A stretch of DNA of 64,000 nucleotides from Hahella sp. CCB-MM4. Lineage in GTDB: Bacteria; Pseudomonadota; Gammaproteobacteria; Pseudomonadales; Oleiphilaceae. Below, piece after piece: positions 57,203-64,000 of the stretch; position 1 is the stretch's first letter, and every line of letters starts with the position of its first letter. Under the pieces are notes generated by a model. It was not told the origin of the DNA. It saw only the letters and a program-made list of their open reading frames with translations, and made no database searches. The DNA lies in the NCBI RefSeq assembly GCF_002260525.1, contig NZ_MRYI01000003.1:124001-188000 (forward strand), in the 5' to 3' direction. Both the position numbers and the translations under genes were made by a program.

Positions 57203-58726
57203 ATGGAACTAGATCACAACACCTGTTATTCAGCGCTGCTGAGCCGAGACACGAGATTCGACGGATTGTTTTTCGTTGGAGTATCCTCCACCGGCATATA
57301 CTGCCGCCCGGTCTGCCGTGTAAAAACGCCAAAGCAGGTAAACACACAGTTTTTCATCAGCGCGGCGGCGGCAGAAAAAGCGGGCTATCGCCCCTGCCTG
57401 CGCTGCCGCCCGGAGCTGGCCCCAGGCCTCTCCCCTCTCGACAGTGGCAACACCCTGGCAATTTCCGCCAAGGAAATGATCGACAAGGGACTACTGCAGG
57501 AACTTTCCACAGAAGAGCTGGCGGCAAAGCTGGGAATTACAGACCGGTATCTGCGCAGGATTTTCAATGAAACCTTCGGCGTCAGCCCCCAGGAATATAA
57601 TCATTCAAGACGCCTGCTGCTGGCCAGACAACTGTTGATGGACTGCAGTCTGCGCATCAGTGACATCGCACTGGCAGCCGGCTTTAACAGCCAAAGGCGT
57701 TTCAACAGCGCCTTCAAGGATGCATACCGGCAGGCGCCCTCAACTTTTAAACGCAATCCTGTGAACGGACAGGGAGACACATTCTACCTGGAGGTCGGCT
57801 ATCGGGCTCCCTTTGCCTGGCAGCAATTCCGAGACTTTCTTCAGCCCCGTATCATTCCAGGTGTTGAATGGGTGTACGAGGACGGATATCGTCGCACGCT
57901 GAGACTGGTTGACTGCAAAGGCACAATTCACTCTGGCTGGATCGACATCCGCCACCTGCCCAAGAAGCACCGATTCGGCATCACCCTGCCCCTATCCCTG
58001 CTACCTCAGTTAAGCTGGATAAAGAATCGCGTAACGCATTTTCTCGATCTGTCGAATAATCCGGTGGAAACCAACACATTTTTCAGCGATGCGCAAAACT
58101 GGATTGATGGACTGAGCAGGATTGATAGACCGAGCCGGACTGACGGACTGGGCTGGATCAACGGACTGAGAGTACCAGGCAGTTTCTCCGGATTTGAAAT
58201 CGGCGTTCGCGCCATATTGGGCCAGCAGATCAGTGTCGCAGCCGCCATTAAAAAGCTGGGGCAATTTAGTGAAGAATTTGGCTCCTCGACAGAAACACCT
58301 TTTCCCGAACTGCATACGGCATTTCCTACAGCCATCGACATGGAGCACGTAACCGTCGATTCAATCGCATCACTCGGGGTCATACGTCAAAGAGCCCAGG
58401 CCATTCTCCTCCTGGCTGCTCACAGCAGGCAGGATCCCATGTTTCTGGAACCGGGTATCAATATCGACAACCAGATTCAGCAGCTCCTTGAGGTCAAAGG
58501 AATCGGCGAATGGACTGCACAATACATTGCCATGCGCGGATTGGGCTGGACCGACGCCTTCCCGGCAGCAGACGTCGGGGTTCTTAAAGCATTGGCAATA
58601 TTCAGAGACCAGCAGATCAAAGCCACCGAGGCGAAGGAAATTGCCCGACAGTGGCGCCCTTGGCGCAGTTACATCACGATGCACTTCTGGAACCTCCTGG
58701 CATCAGAAAGCAGTAAATCTTATTAA
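57203..58726 (+). CDS. Ada regulatory domain fused to AlkA DNA glycosylase
   Basis: The 507-residue protein joins an Ada N-terminal domain (about 5-75; zinc and methyl-acceptor cysteines in GIYCRPVC and CLRCRPE), an AraC-type helix-turn-helix (about 95-185; ISDIALAAGFNSQRRFN) and an AlkA half (about 190-505) with FEIGVRAILGQQISVAAA and the HhH-GPD segment LEVKGIGEWTAQYIAMRGL with catalytic Asp in AFPAADVG. It should sense methyl damage and excise alkylated bases. Residues about 300-323 are a repeat insert of four hexapeptides. ogt follows after 25 bp. Confidence 0.93.
   Translation: MELDHNTCYSALLSRDTRFDGLFFVGVSSTGIYCRPVCRVKTPKQVNTQFFISAAAAEKAGYRPCLRCRPELAPGLSPLDSGNTLAISAKEMIDKGLLQELSTEELAAKLGITDRYLRRIFNETFGVSPQEYNHSRRLLLARQLLMDCSLRISDIALAAGFNSQRRFNSAFKDAYRQAPSTFKRNPVNGQGDTFYLEVGYRAPFAWQQFRDFLQPRIIPGVEWVYEDGYRRTLRLVDCKGTIHSGWIDIRHLPKKHRFGITLPLSLLPQLSWIKNRVTHFLDLSNNPVETNTFFSDAQNWIDGLSRIDRPSRTDGLGWINGLRVPGSFSGFEIGVRAILGQQISVAAAIKKLGQFSEEFGSSTETPFPELHTAFPTAIDMEHVTVDSIASLGVIRQRAQAILLLAAHSRQDPMFLEPGINIDNQIQQLLEVKGIGEWTAQYIAMRGLGWTDAFPAADVGVLKALAIFRDQQIKATEAKEIARQWRPWRSYITMHFWNLLASESSKSY
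58100..58171. repeat. Four in-frame 18-bp repeats inside ada-alkA
   Basis: Units begin at 58100, 58118, 58136 and 58154 and encode WIDGLS, RIDRPS, RTDGLG and WINGLR. They lie just before the AlkA core, in a loop position. Confidence 0.85.
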
Positions 58727-58751
58727 ATCCAATGCAATCCGACGAACTCAC

Positions 58752-59282
58752 ATGACAGAATTATCGAACCAACAAACCATCCTGTATCAGGATATCGATT
58801 CGCCTCTGGGCACCATCAGATTGACGACAAACGGGAATGGCCTGACCGGCTGTTATTTTCACGGCCAGAAATACTTCCCGGAACTGTCGGCACGTTGGCA
58901 ACCCGGCAGTCATGAGGTATTGGAGCAATCCCATAGTTGGCTGCTTCGCTATTTCCATAGAGAAAACAACGCAGATTTCCCCCCGGTGCAGGAGCTGGTT
59001 TTGACTCCTCAAGGCACGGAATTTCAGAAGCGGGTTTGGCAGGTATTACTACGCATTCAGCCTGGAAACACCAGAAGTTATAGTGATTTGGCAATGGAGT
59101 TGAATCACCCCAATGCAACTCGGGCGGTGGCTGCCGCCGTTGGTAGAAATCCCTTATCCATTATCATTCCCTGCCACCGCGTGATAGGGAAGAATCTCTC
59201 ACTTACAGGCTATGCGGGAGGGCTGGACCGAAAACAAGCCCTACTGACTCTGGAAGGCGCACTACCTGAACGCCTGATTTGA
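58752..59282 (+). CDS. ogt: Methylated-DNA--protein cysteine methyltransferase
   Basis: The 176-residue protein transfers the methyl group from O6-methylguanine in DNA to its own cysteine, in NPLSIIIPCHRVIGKN (the PCHRV motif). TEFQKRVWQVLLRIQPGNTRSY is the DNA-binding helix-turn-helix block. It starts at ATG 58752, 25 bp after the Ada-AlkA stop, so the two form a small alkylation-repair operon. Its stop codon starts a 19-bp tandem repeat series. Confidence 0.94.
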   Translation: MTELSNQQTILYQDIDSPLGTIRLTTNGNGLTGCYFHGQKYFPELSARWQPGSHEVLEQSHSWLLRYFHRENNADFPPVQELVLTPQGTEFQKRVWQVLLRIQPGNTRSYSDLAMELNHPNATRAVAAAVGRNPLSIIIPCHRVIGKNLSLTGYAGGLDRKQALLTLEGALPERLI

Positions 59283-59351
59283 TTCGGACCCCTTTTCTTG
59301 AATTGGATCTCATTACTTGATTTGGATCCCTTTATTTGATCCGAATCCGAC
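59279..59351. repeat. Degenerate 19-bp tandem repeats from the ogt stop
   Basis: Units start at 59279, 59298, 59317 and (partial) 59336, each beginning TTGA and containing GGA(T/C)C-like sequence. The TGA stop of ogt lies in unit 1. Confidence 0.85.
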
Positions 59352-59378
59352 AACGGAATAATAACGAGCGAGAATGAC

Positions 59379-60263
59379 GTGACAGCAAAAGACAGCCTAA
59401 TCCTGACTTTTCTAGCGGCCATCTGGGGCGCTTCCTTTTTATTTATGCGCGTGGCAGTCCCCGAATTTGGCCCGATTGCCATGATCCAACTGAGAATCGG
59501 TATTGCCGCACTCTGTCTTTTGCCTTTTCTGTTGTGGCGCTACCGTAACAAAATCGACTGGTCACGCCTGCCCCACTATATTGTGCTTGGCATTACCAAT
59601 TCAGCTCTACCCTTCACGTTACTGGGCTTCGCCACAGTTCACGTCAGTGCCGGCTACACGTCCCTGCTGAACTCCAGTGTTCCTCTCTGGAGTGCCATCG
59701 TCGGCGCCTTGTGGTTGGGAGACTGGCTGACCCGGTGGCAATTGGGTGGCATCATGCTGGGATTTCTCGGAGTATTTATCCTCGTTCTCGGCAAAGGAGA
59801 GCTCAGTTTTTCAGGCCCGACGATGGCCATCATCGCCTGTACTCTGGCCACCATGAGTTACGGCGTATCCGCCAACTATACCAAGCGCTACCTGAGCGGC
59901 ACCCAGCCCATCGTACTGGCCACCATGAGTCAGGCGACAGCCGCCATCCTGATGCTTCCTCTGACATGGCTCTACTGGCCAAGTCAGACAATCTCATCAA
60001 CTGCCTGGGTGTTCGTCACAGCCCTTGGGGCAGTTTGTACAGCATTCGCCTATATACTTTTCTATGGCCTGATATCCCGCGTCGGCCCTACCAAGACGGT
60101 TTCGGTGACCTTTCTTGTTCCAGTGTTCGCGATGCTCTGGGGGCACGTATATCTGGCTGAACAGATCACCGCTTATATGTTGGTTGGTTGCCTTGTAATT
60201 CTTATCGGCACAGCCTTCACCATCGGTCTCATCGCACCGGCTCGTATTCGGCCTGCCGGTTAA
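59379..60263 (+). CDS. EamA-family drug/metabolite exporter
   Basis: The 294-residue protein has ten predicted membrane helices in two EamA repeats. Repeat 1 starts LILTFLAAIWGASFLFMRV, and repeat 2 starts MAIIACTLATMSYGVSANY. It belongs to the DMT superfamily, which exports amino acids or other metabolites; the substrate cannot be read. The start is GTG 59379. It lies 97 bp after ogt, with the tandem repeats between. A 10-bp stem-loop lies 45 bp after its stop. Confidence 0.87.
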   Translation: MTAKDSLILTFLAAIWGASFLFMRVAVPEFGPIAMIQLRIGIAALCLLPFLLWRYRNKIDWSRLPHYIVLGITNSALPFTLLGFATVHVSAGYTSLLNSSVPLWSAIVGALWLGDWLTRWQLGGIMLGFLGVFILVLGKGELSFSGPTMAIIACTLATMSYGVSANYTKRYLSGTQPIVLATMSQATAAILMLPLTWLYWPSQTISSTAWVFVTALGAVCTAFAYILFYGLISRVGPTKTVSVTFLVPVFAMLWGHVYLAEQITAYMLVGCLVILIGTAFTIGLIAPARIRPAG

Positions 60264-60307
60264 TTCCCATCGTCCTGGCTTCCCTGCGACTTCTCTCTGC
60301 ACTTCCC

Positions 60308-60344
60308 AGCCCTTGGACGACATTGGCACGTTGCTCCAAGGGCT
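60308..60344 (+). terminator. 10-bp stem-loop after the EamA gene
   Basis: AGCCCTTGGA and TCCAAGGGCT pair perfectly around a 17-nt loop. There is no T-run, but it lies between the exporter gene and the ars promoter. Confidence 0.5.
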
Positions 60345-60353
60345 GCCCCTGAC

Positions 60354-60396
60354 CCTCTTATCTCTTATCCTCTTATCCTCTTATCTCTGATCCTCA
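60354..60396. repeat. Short CCTCTTAT-type repeats before the ars promoter
   Basis: Five or six degenerate 7-8 bp units of CCTCTTAT or CTCTTAT/CTCTGAT lie in tandem just upstream of the arsR -35. Confidence 0.7.
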
Positions 60397-60406
60397 TAAA
60401 TAGTCA

Positions 60407-60464
60407 TTGAACTTTACATATCTCAGTGCTATATATGGAATACCATATATATGGAGCTCCATAT
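60407..60464 (+). promoter_or_regulatory. ars promoter with two ArsR-type dyads
   Basis: TTGAAC (60407-60412), a 17-bp spacer and TATATA (60430-60435) form the promoter. The dyad ATATATGG-AATA-CCATATAT (60431-60450) overlaps the -10. A second, ATATGGAGCTCCATAT (60449-60464), covers the ribosome site and start codon of arsR. ArsR should bind here and leave on arsenite. Confidence 0.8.
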
Positions 60465-60837
60465 GAACCCTGTCGATCTGTTTAAGACCCTGGCGGATGA
60501 CACCCGCTTAAAAACCATCTGCCTGATTGTGCTCAGAGGAGAGCTCTGCGTGTGTGACCTGGTGTCCGCCCTGAGTCTCAGCCAACCGAAAATTTCCCGG
60601 CACCTGGCACAACTCAAAGCAACAGGTGTATTGCTGGACAGGAAGCAAAAGCAATGGGTGTACTATCGCCTTAACCCTGACATTCCTGCATGGTTTGACC
60701 AGGTATTGAAACTCACTGTGGCAGGCAACGAAGCATTGATCAGTGACGCCAGAAGAAATTTATCCGGCAATAGCTGTTGTGACGAAGAGACAGCAGAAAC
60801 ACTCACAGGGATAGCCCCCAATACATGCCAGGCATAA
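60463..60837 (+). CDS. arsR: Arsenite-responsive repressor ArsR
   Basis: The 124-residue ArsR/SmtB repressor has a winged helix-turn-helix with the arsenite motif GELCVCDLVSALSLSQPKISRHL; the Cys pair in ELCVC binds As(III). C-terminal Cys residues (NSCCDEE, NTCQA) may add contacts. I start it at ATG 60463, with GGAG six bases before; an ATG at 60451 in frame lacks a site. It represses its own promoter and, by inference, the downstream arsenic genes. Confidence 0.93.
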   Translation: MNPVDLFKTLADDTRLKTICLIVLRGELCVCDLVSALSLSQPKISRHLAQLKATGVLLDRKQKQWVYYRLNPDIPAWFDQVLKLTVAGNEALISDARRNLSGNSCCDEETAETLTGIAPNTCQA

Positions 60838-60921
60838 ACATCACACAGGTATCGCCTTGAATCTTGATACAACCAAGCATAGTTAGCCAAGACTTCGACC
60901 GTTTCCCCATCAACAACAGAC

Positions 60922-60943
60922 TATATTCGATATTCCGAATATA
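60922..60943 (+). promoter_or_regulatory. 8-6-8 dyad upstream of the ArsI/CadI-like gene
   Basis: TATATTCG-ATATTC-CGAATATA is a perfect dyad ending 11 bp before the VOC gene start and just before its AGGAG site. It may be a second ArsR operator, so this gene may be controlled apart from arsR. Confidence 0.7.
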
Positions 60944-60954
60944 CAGGAGACCAA

Positions 60955-61431
60955 ATGAAACGCTTGCACATCCATCTCAACGTCAAAGATCTGGAAAACA
61001 GCATTCAATTCTATAACCGGCTGTTTGCTGTTGAACCCACTCTGGTTAAAGACGATTACGCCAAATGGATGCTTGATGATCCGCGAGTCAACTTTGCCAT
61101 TTCTACTCGAAGCCGAAAATCAGGTCTGGATCACCTTGGCCTACAGGCAGAGTCAGAGGGCGAGTTGGAACAAATTCACGAGGCCATGCGCCATGCGGAT
61201 CAACCTGTTGTTAACGAACCGGGCGCCACCTGTTGCTATGCCCGCTCCAACAAGCATTGGACGGTGGATCCTGATGGCGTGGCATGGGAAGGCTTTCATA
61301 GCCTTGAAAGCATTCCGACGTATGGCAAAGAAGAACCCTCCGCAGAAAAGGAAGATCTTCACGAATCTGGAGACAAAGCAGCCTGCTGCATCAACAAAAT
61401 CAAGCCGGAATCAGCCGGCCGCTGCTGTTAA
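60955..61431 (+). CDS. ArsI/CadI-family VOC (glyoxalase-fold) protein
   Basis: The 158-residue protein has the VOC fold, starting MKRLHIHLNVKDLENSIQFYNRLF. GATCCYARSNKHWTVDPDGVAWEGF carries the adjacent Cys pair that binds trivalent organoarsenicals in ArsI and the Glu that binds Fe(II). ArsI breaks the C-As bond of methylarsenite; CadI relatives are metal-induced with unclear activity. The tail adds two more CC pairs (AACCINK and the final GRCC). Its own dyad and AGGAG precede it. It lies between arsR and the ArsJ-type GAPDH. Confidence 0.83.
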   Translation: MKRLHIHLNVKDLENSIQFYNRLFAVEPTLVKDDYAKWMLDDPRVNFAISTRSRKSGLDHLGLQAESEGELEQIHEAMRHADQPVVNEPGATCCYARSNKHWTVDPDGVAWEGFHSLESIPTYGKEEPSAEKEDLHESGDKAACCINKIKPESAGRCC

Positions 61432-61456
61432 ACGCATAGAACCGGCATTAGAACAA

Positions 61457-61510
61457 TCTATGCTGACAGAGAATTCTATGCCGACAGAGAAATCTATGGG
61501 GACAGAGACA
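61457..61510. repeat. Three 18-bp tandem repeats after the ArsI/CadI-like gene
   Basis: Units at 61457, 61475 and 61493 share TCTATG-N3-GACAGAGA. The last one is half of an 11-bp hairpin. Confidence 0.85.
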
Positions 61511-61526
61511 TACATCTGTCCCCATA
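61495..61526 (+). other. 11-bp hairpin between the VOC gene and gapdh
   Basis: TATGGGGACAG and CTGTCCCCATA form a perfect 11-bp stem with a 10-nt loop. The left arm is the last copy of the 18-bp repeat. No T-run follows; it may attenuate or stabilise the transcript. Confidence 0.65.
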
Positions 61527-61581
61527 ACATTACAGCCCTGGGGAGTAATCTCAGGGAACAAACAAATCACGAGAGAGCTTC

Positions 61582-62586
61582 ATGAGCATCCGAGTAGGTA
61601 TTAACGGCTTTGGCCGAATGGGACGACTGGTATTACGCGCCGCCTGGAATTTTCCTGAGATAGAATTCATCCAGATTAATGATCCGGCTGAAACACCTGA
61701 AGTTCATGCCCACTTGCTTCAGTTTGATTCTGTACATGGTCGTTGGAACCATGAAATCGGACACAATGAAAATGCCTTGCTGATTGACCAAACTCCCATA
61801 CGCTTGACCCGCAACACTTCCATCGAAGACACAGATTGGAGCCAATGTGACATAGTGCTTGAATGCTCCGGCGTCATGCGTCAAAAAGCATTGCTGGAGC
61901 AATATCTTGCGCAGGGGGTGAAGAAGGTAATTGTTTCCGCTCCGGTGAAAGAAGAAGGCATCCTCAATGTCGTGATGGGGGTAAATGATCACCTATACGA
62001 TAACAGTGTACACCCGATTGTTACGGCGGCTTCCTGCACCACTAACTGCCTGGCCCCTGTGGTAAAAGTACTGCATGAGTCACTGGGTATTCACCATGGT
62101 TCAATGACAACGATCCACGACCTGACCAACACCCAAACCATTATTGACGCGCCTCACAAGGATTTGCGTCGGGCACGCGCCAGCAGCATGAGCCTGATTC
62201 CCACCACCACTGGATCAGCGACTGCGATCACCAGGATTTTCCCGGAACTGGAAGGGCGACTTAACGGCCACGCCGTCCGAGTACCATTGCTCAACGCGTC
62301 ACTGACGGACTGCGTATTTGAAGTGAAAAGTTCGACAACCGCTGAAGAGGTAAATCACCTGTTTAAACACGCTTCACAAACCAACCTTAAAGGCATTCTG
62401 GGCTTTGAAGAGAGACCTCTGGTTTCCATCGATTATCGCACCGACCCGCGATCCTCCATCATCGATGCCCTGTCCACCATGGTCGTGAATAAAACCCATG
62501 TAAAGGTCTATGCCTGGTATGACAATGAATGGGGTTACGTTAACCGGATGGCCGAGTTGGCAGTAAAGATCGGGCACCTTTTGTAA
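61582..62586 (+). CDS. ArsJ-associated glyceraldehyde-3-phosphate dehydrogenase
   Basis: The 334-residue GAPDH has the Rossmann start [18 protein letters not shown], the catalytic Cys in [12 protein letters not shown] and the closing [12 protein letters not shown]. In arsenic islands this isoform is known to make 1-arseno-3-phosphoglycerate from glyceraldehyde 3-phosphate and arsenate; ArsJ exports it. Position directly before arsJ supports that role over glycolysis. It lies 150 bp after the VOC gene. Confidence 0.92.
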   Translation: MSIRVGINGFGRMGRLVLRAAWNFPEIEFIQINDPAETPEVHAHLLQFDSVHGRWNHEIGHNENALLIDQTPIRLTRNTSIEDTDWSQCDIVLECSGVMRQKALLEQYLAQGVKKVIVSAPVKEEGILNVVMGVNDHLYDNSVHPIVTAASCTTNCLAPVVKVLHESLGIHHGSMTTIHDLTNTQTIIDAPHKDLRRARASSMSLIPTTTGSATAITRIFPELEGRLNGHAVRVPLLNASLTDCVFEVKSSTTAEEVNHLFKHASQTNLKGILGFEERPLVSIDYRTDPRSSIIDALSTMVVNKTHVKVYAWYDNEWGYVNRMAELAVKIGHLL

Positions 62587-62687
62587 GGCGCCATATCCTG
62601 CATGTAACTATGGCATGCAACTCTTAATAGCCACCAAGCTCTTATACTTAAGCTGTCACAGATAAGCCCTTTCAATCGAGCCTAAAT

Positions 62688-63911
62688 ATGCCGCCGAGAT
62701 TATCAACCGATATCCGCCAATACCTCATTATTACCGGGAACTACTGGGCGTTTACCCTCACTGACGGCGCTCTGCGCATGCTGGTTGTATTGCACTTTCA
62801 CGGGCTTGGATATTCGCCATTGGAAATTGCCCTGCTGTTTTTGTTTTATGAGTTTTTCGGTGTTGTTACCAATCTGATTGGCGGCTGGCTGGGAGCCAGA
62901 ATCGGTCTTAACCGAACCATGAACATTGGCCTGGCCATGCAAATTGTCGCACTGACCATGCTGATGGCCCCGGCTTCCTGGCTGACCGTACCCTGGGTGA
63001 TGGCCGCCCAGGCACTGTCCGGCATCGCCAAAGATCTCAATAAAATGAGTGCCAAGAGTGCAGTAAAGTCCCTCGTACCTATAGACGCCCACAGCCGGCT
63101 ATTTAAATGGGTGGCATTTCTAACCGGATCAAAAAATGCGCTCAAAGGTATAGGATTCTTTCTCGGCGGCGCACTACTCAGCATACTCGGCTTCCAGTCA
63201 GCCATGATCGCCATGGCGATCCTCCTGGGCGCCTGCTGGCTTTTCAGTCTGGCCGCCTTGCAGCATGATCTTGGAAAAGCCTCATCAAAACCCAAGTTCC
63301 GGGAGATATTTTCGAAAAGCCGGGCCGTCAACATCCTTTCTGCCGCACGCTTATTTCTGTTTGCTTCCCGGGATGTATGGTTTGTCGTCGCGCTCCCGGT
63401 TTACCTCAGTGAAACCTTTCACTGGACGTTCTGGCAGACCGGTGGATTTCTTGCCTGCTGGATTATCGGCTACGGCACCGTCCAATCGCTGTCCCCAAAA
63501 ATTCTGACTTTCTCTCAATCTAACGATGACAGCAAGGTTGATTACCGTGGAGCCGCCACGCGATGGGCAGGCTTACTGGCATTGATCCCGGCAGCGATCG
63601 CTGCAGGACTCTATTTTCAACTCAACACCTATGCCGTGATTATTGGCGGCCTATTGCTGTTTGCCATCGTATTTGCCGTCAATTCGGCCTTACACAGCTT
63701 CCTGATTGTGCATTTTGCCTCAGAAGACGGAGCCTCACTCGATGTAGGTTTTTACTACATGGCCAATGCCATGGGTCGCCTTATCGGCACCGTTCTCTCC
63801 GGTGCGATCTTCCAACTTTACGGGCTGACAGCCTGTCTTGGTGTTGCCGCTGTTTTTCTGATGACCACGACTCTGATTTCACTGGCATTACCCCAAACGA
63901 TGGAAAAATGA
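62688..63911 (+). CDS. arsJ: Organoarsenical efflux MFS transporter ArsJ
   Basis: The 407-residue MFS protein has twelve predicted helices. YWAFTLTDGALRMLVVLHFH at the start and FFGVVTNLIGGWLGARIGLN are ArsJ-type. It exports 1-arseno-3-phosphoglycerate, which then releases arsenate outside, giving arsenate resistance without arsenate reductase. No arsB, acr3 or arsC gene is visible in the window. The gap to gapdh is 101 bp. Confidence 0.9.
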   Translation: MPPRLSTDIRQYLIITGNYWAFTLTDGALRMLVVLHFHGLGYSPLEIALLFLFYEFFGVVTNLIGGWLGARIGLNRTMNIGLAMQIVALTMLMAPASWLTVPWVMAAQALSGIAKDLNKMSAKSAVKSLVPIDAHSRLFKWVAFLTGSKNALKGIGFFLGGALLSILGFQSAMIAMAILLGACWLFSLAALQHDLGKASSKPKFREIFSKSRAVNILSAARLFLFASRDVWFVVALPVYLSETFHWTFWQTGGFLACWIIGYGTVQSLSPKILTFSQSNDDSKVDYRGAATRWAGLLALIPAAIAAGLYFQLNTYAVIIGGLLLFAIVFAVNSALHSFLIVHFASEDGASLDVGFYYMANAMGRLIGTVLSGAIFQLYGLTACLGVAAVFLMTTTLISLALPQTMEK

Positions 63912-63934
63912 CGATGACATTATTGTCGATGGGT

Positions 63935-63940
63935 TATAAT
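63935..63940 (+). promoter_or_regulatory. -10 element (TATAAT) for the next gene
   Basis: A perfect TATAAT in GGGTTATAATAATCC lies 41 bp before the ATG at 63981. No good -35 is visible. A GACA-TTAT-TGTC dyad lies just upstream. Confidence 0.4.
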
Positions 63941-63980
63941 AATCCGCTTTCCACCAGGCCCTGTAATACCAAGCTTTCCG

Positions 63981-64000
63981 ATGTCAGACACCAACACACC
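63981..64000 (+). CDS. Possible start of a gene cut by the window edge
   Basis: ATG at 63981 opens a frame reading MSDTNT to the window end, behind a plausible -10. Six codons are too few to name a product. Confidence 0.3.

Overview
The window reads as a chromosomal segment of a gammaproteobacterium of the Pseudomonas/Oceanospirillales type, with mid-range base composition and dense coding on both strands. From family knowledge, two blocks keep the Pseudomonas gene order: trxB-aat-bpt-infA-clpA-clpS-cspD-icd-nudJ-mnmA-hflD-purB-roxA-GNAT (1-14282), and ospR/ohrR-gpx-msrB-alaA-small hypothetical-htpX (28466-33733). I see no rRNA, tRNA, CRISPR array, insertion sequence or prophage gene.

Layout. 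1-14282: housekeeping genes. Aat and Bpt make N-degrons, and the neighbouring ClpS and ClpA recognise and unfold such substrates, so most of an N-end-rule pathway lies within 5 kb. 14411-24082: an all-minus locus for extracellular nucleotides: BMP-type binding protein, ABC ATPase, two permeases, ribokinase, nucleoside hydrolase, UshA/NutA-like lipoprotein 5'-nucleotidase and a LysR regulator. 24466-28340: sixA, an unknown membrane-anchored protein and a hybrid histidine kinase. 28466-33733: peroxide and methionine-sulfoxide defence, a zinc-less Tag-like glycosylase, alaA and htpX. 33758-43152: PilZ protein, pdxB, rhlB, epmC, dsbD, tusA, an ABM protein, rlmM and an alpha/beta hydrolase. 43620-54165: cbb3 oxidase genes ccoNOQP, assembly genes ccoGHIS, a SafE-like membrane protein and hemN; Anr/FNR boxes precede ccoN and hemN, which suggests low-oxygen induction of oxidase and haem synthesis together. 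54172-60263: MASE1/CHASE/PAS kinase, an Ada-AlkA fusion, ogt and an EamA exporter. 60463-63911: an arsenic locus, arsR-arsI/cadI-like-gapdh-arsJ, with clear dyads at arsR and the VOC gene.

The most unusual feature is a recurring pattern rather than one gene. At about a dozen places there are short degenerate tandem repeats (mostly 15-23 bp, 2-8 copies). Each locus has a different unit sequence, and the repeats often begin in the last codons of a gene and duplicate its stop codon (nudJ, the hybrid kinase, alaA, the SafE-like gene, hemN, ogt). Others lie inside or just before coding sequence, mostly with 18-bp units that keep frame (ABC ATPase tail, Ada-AlkA, dsbD leader). I know of no named element that explains this.
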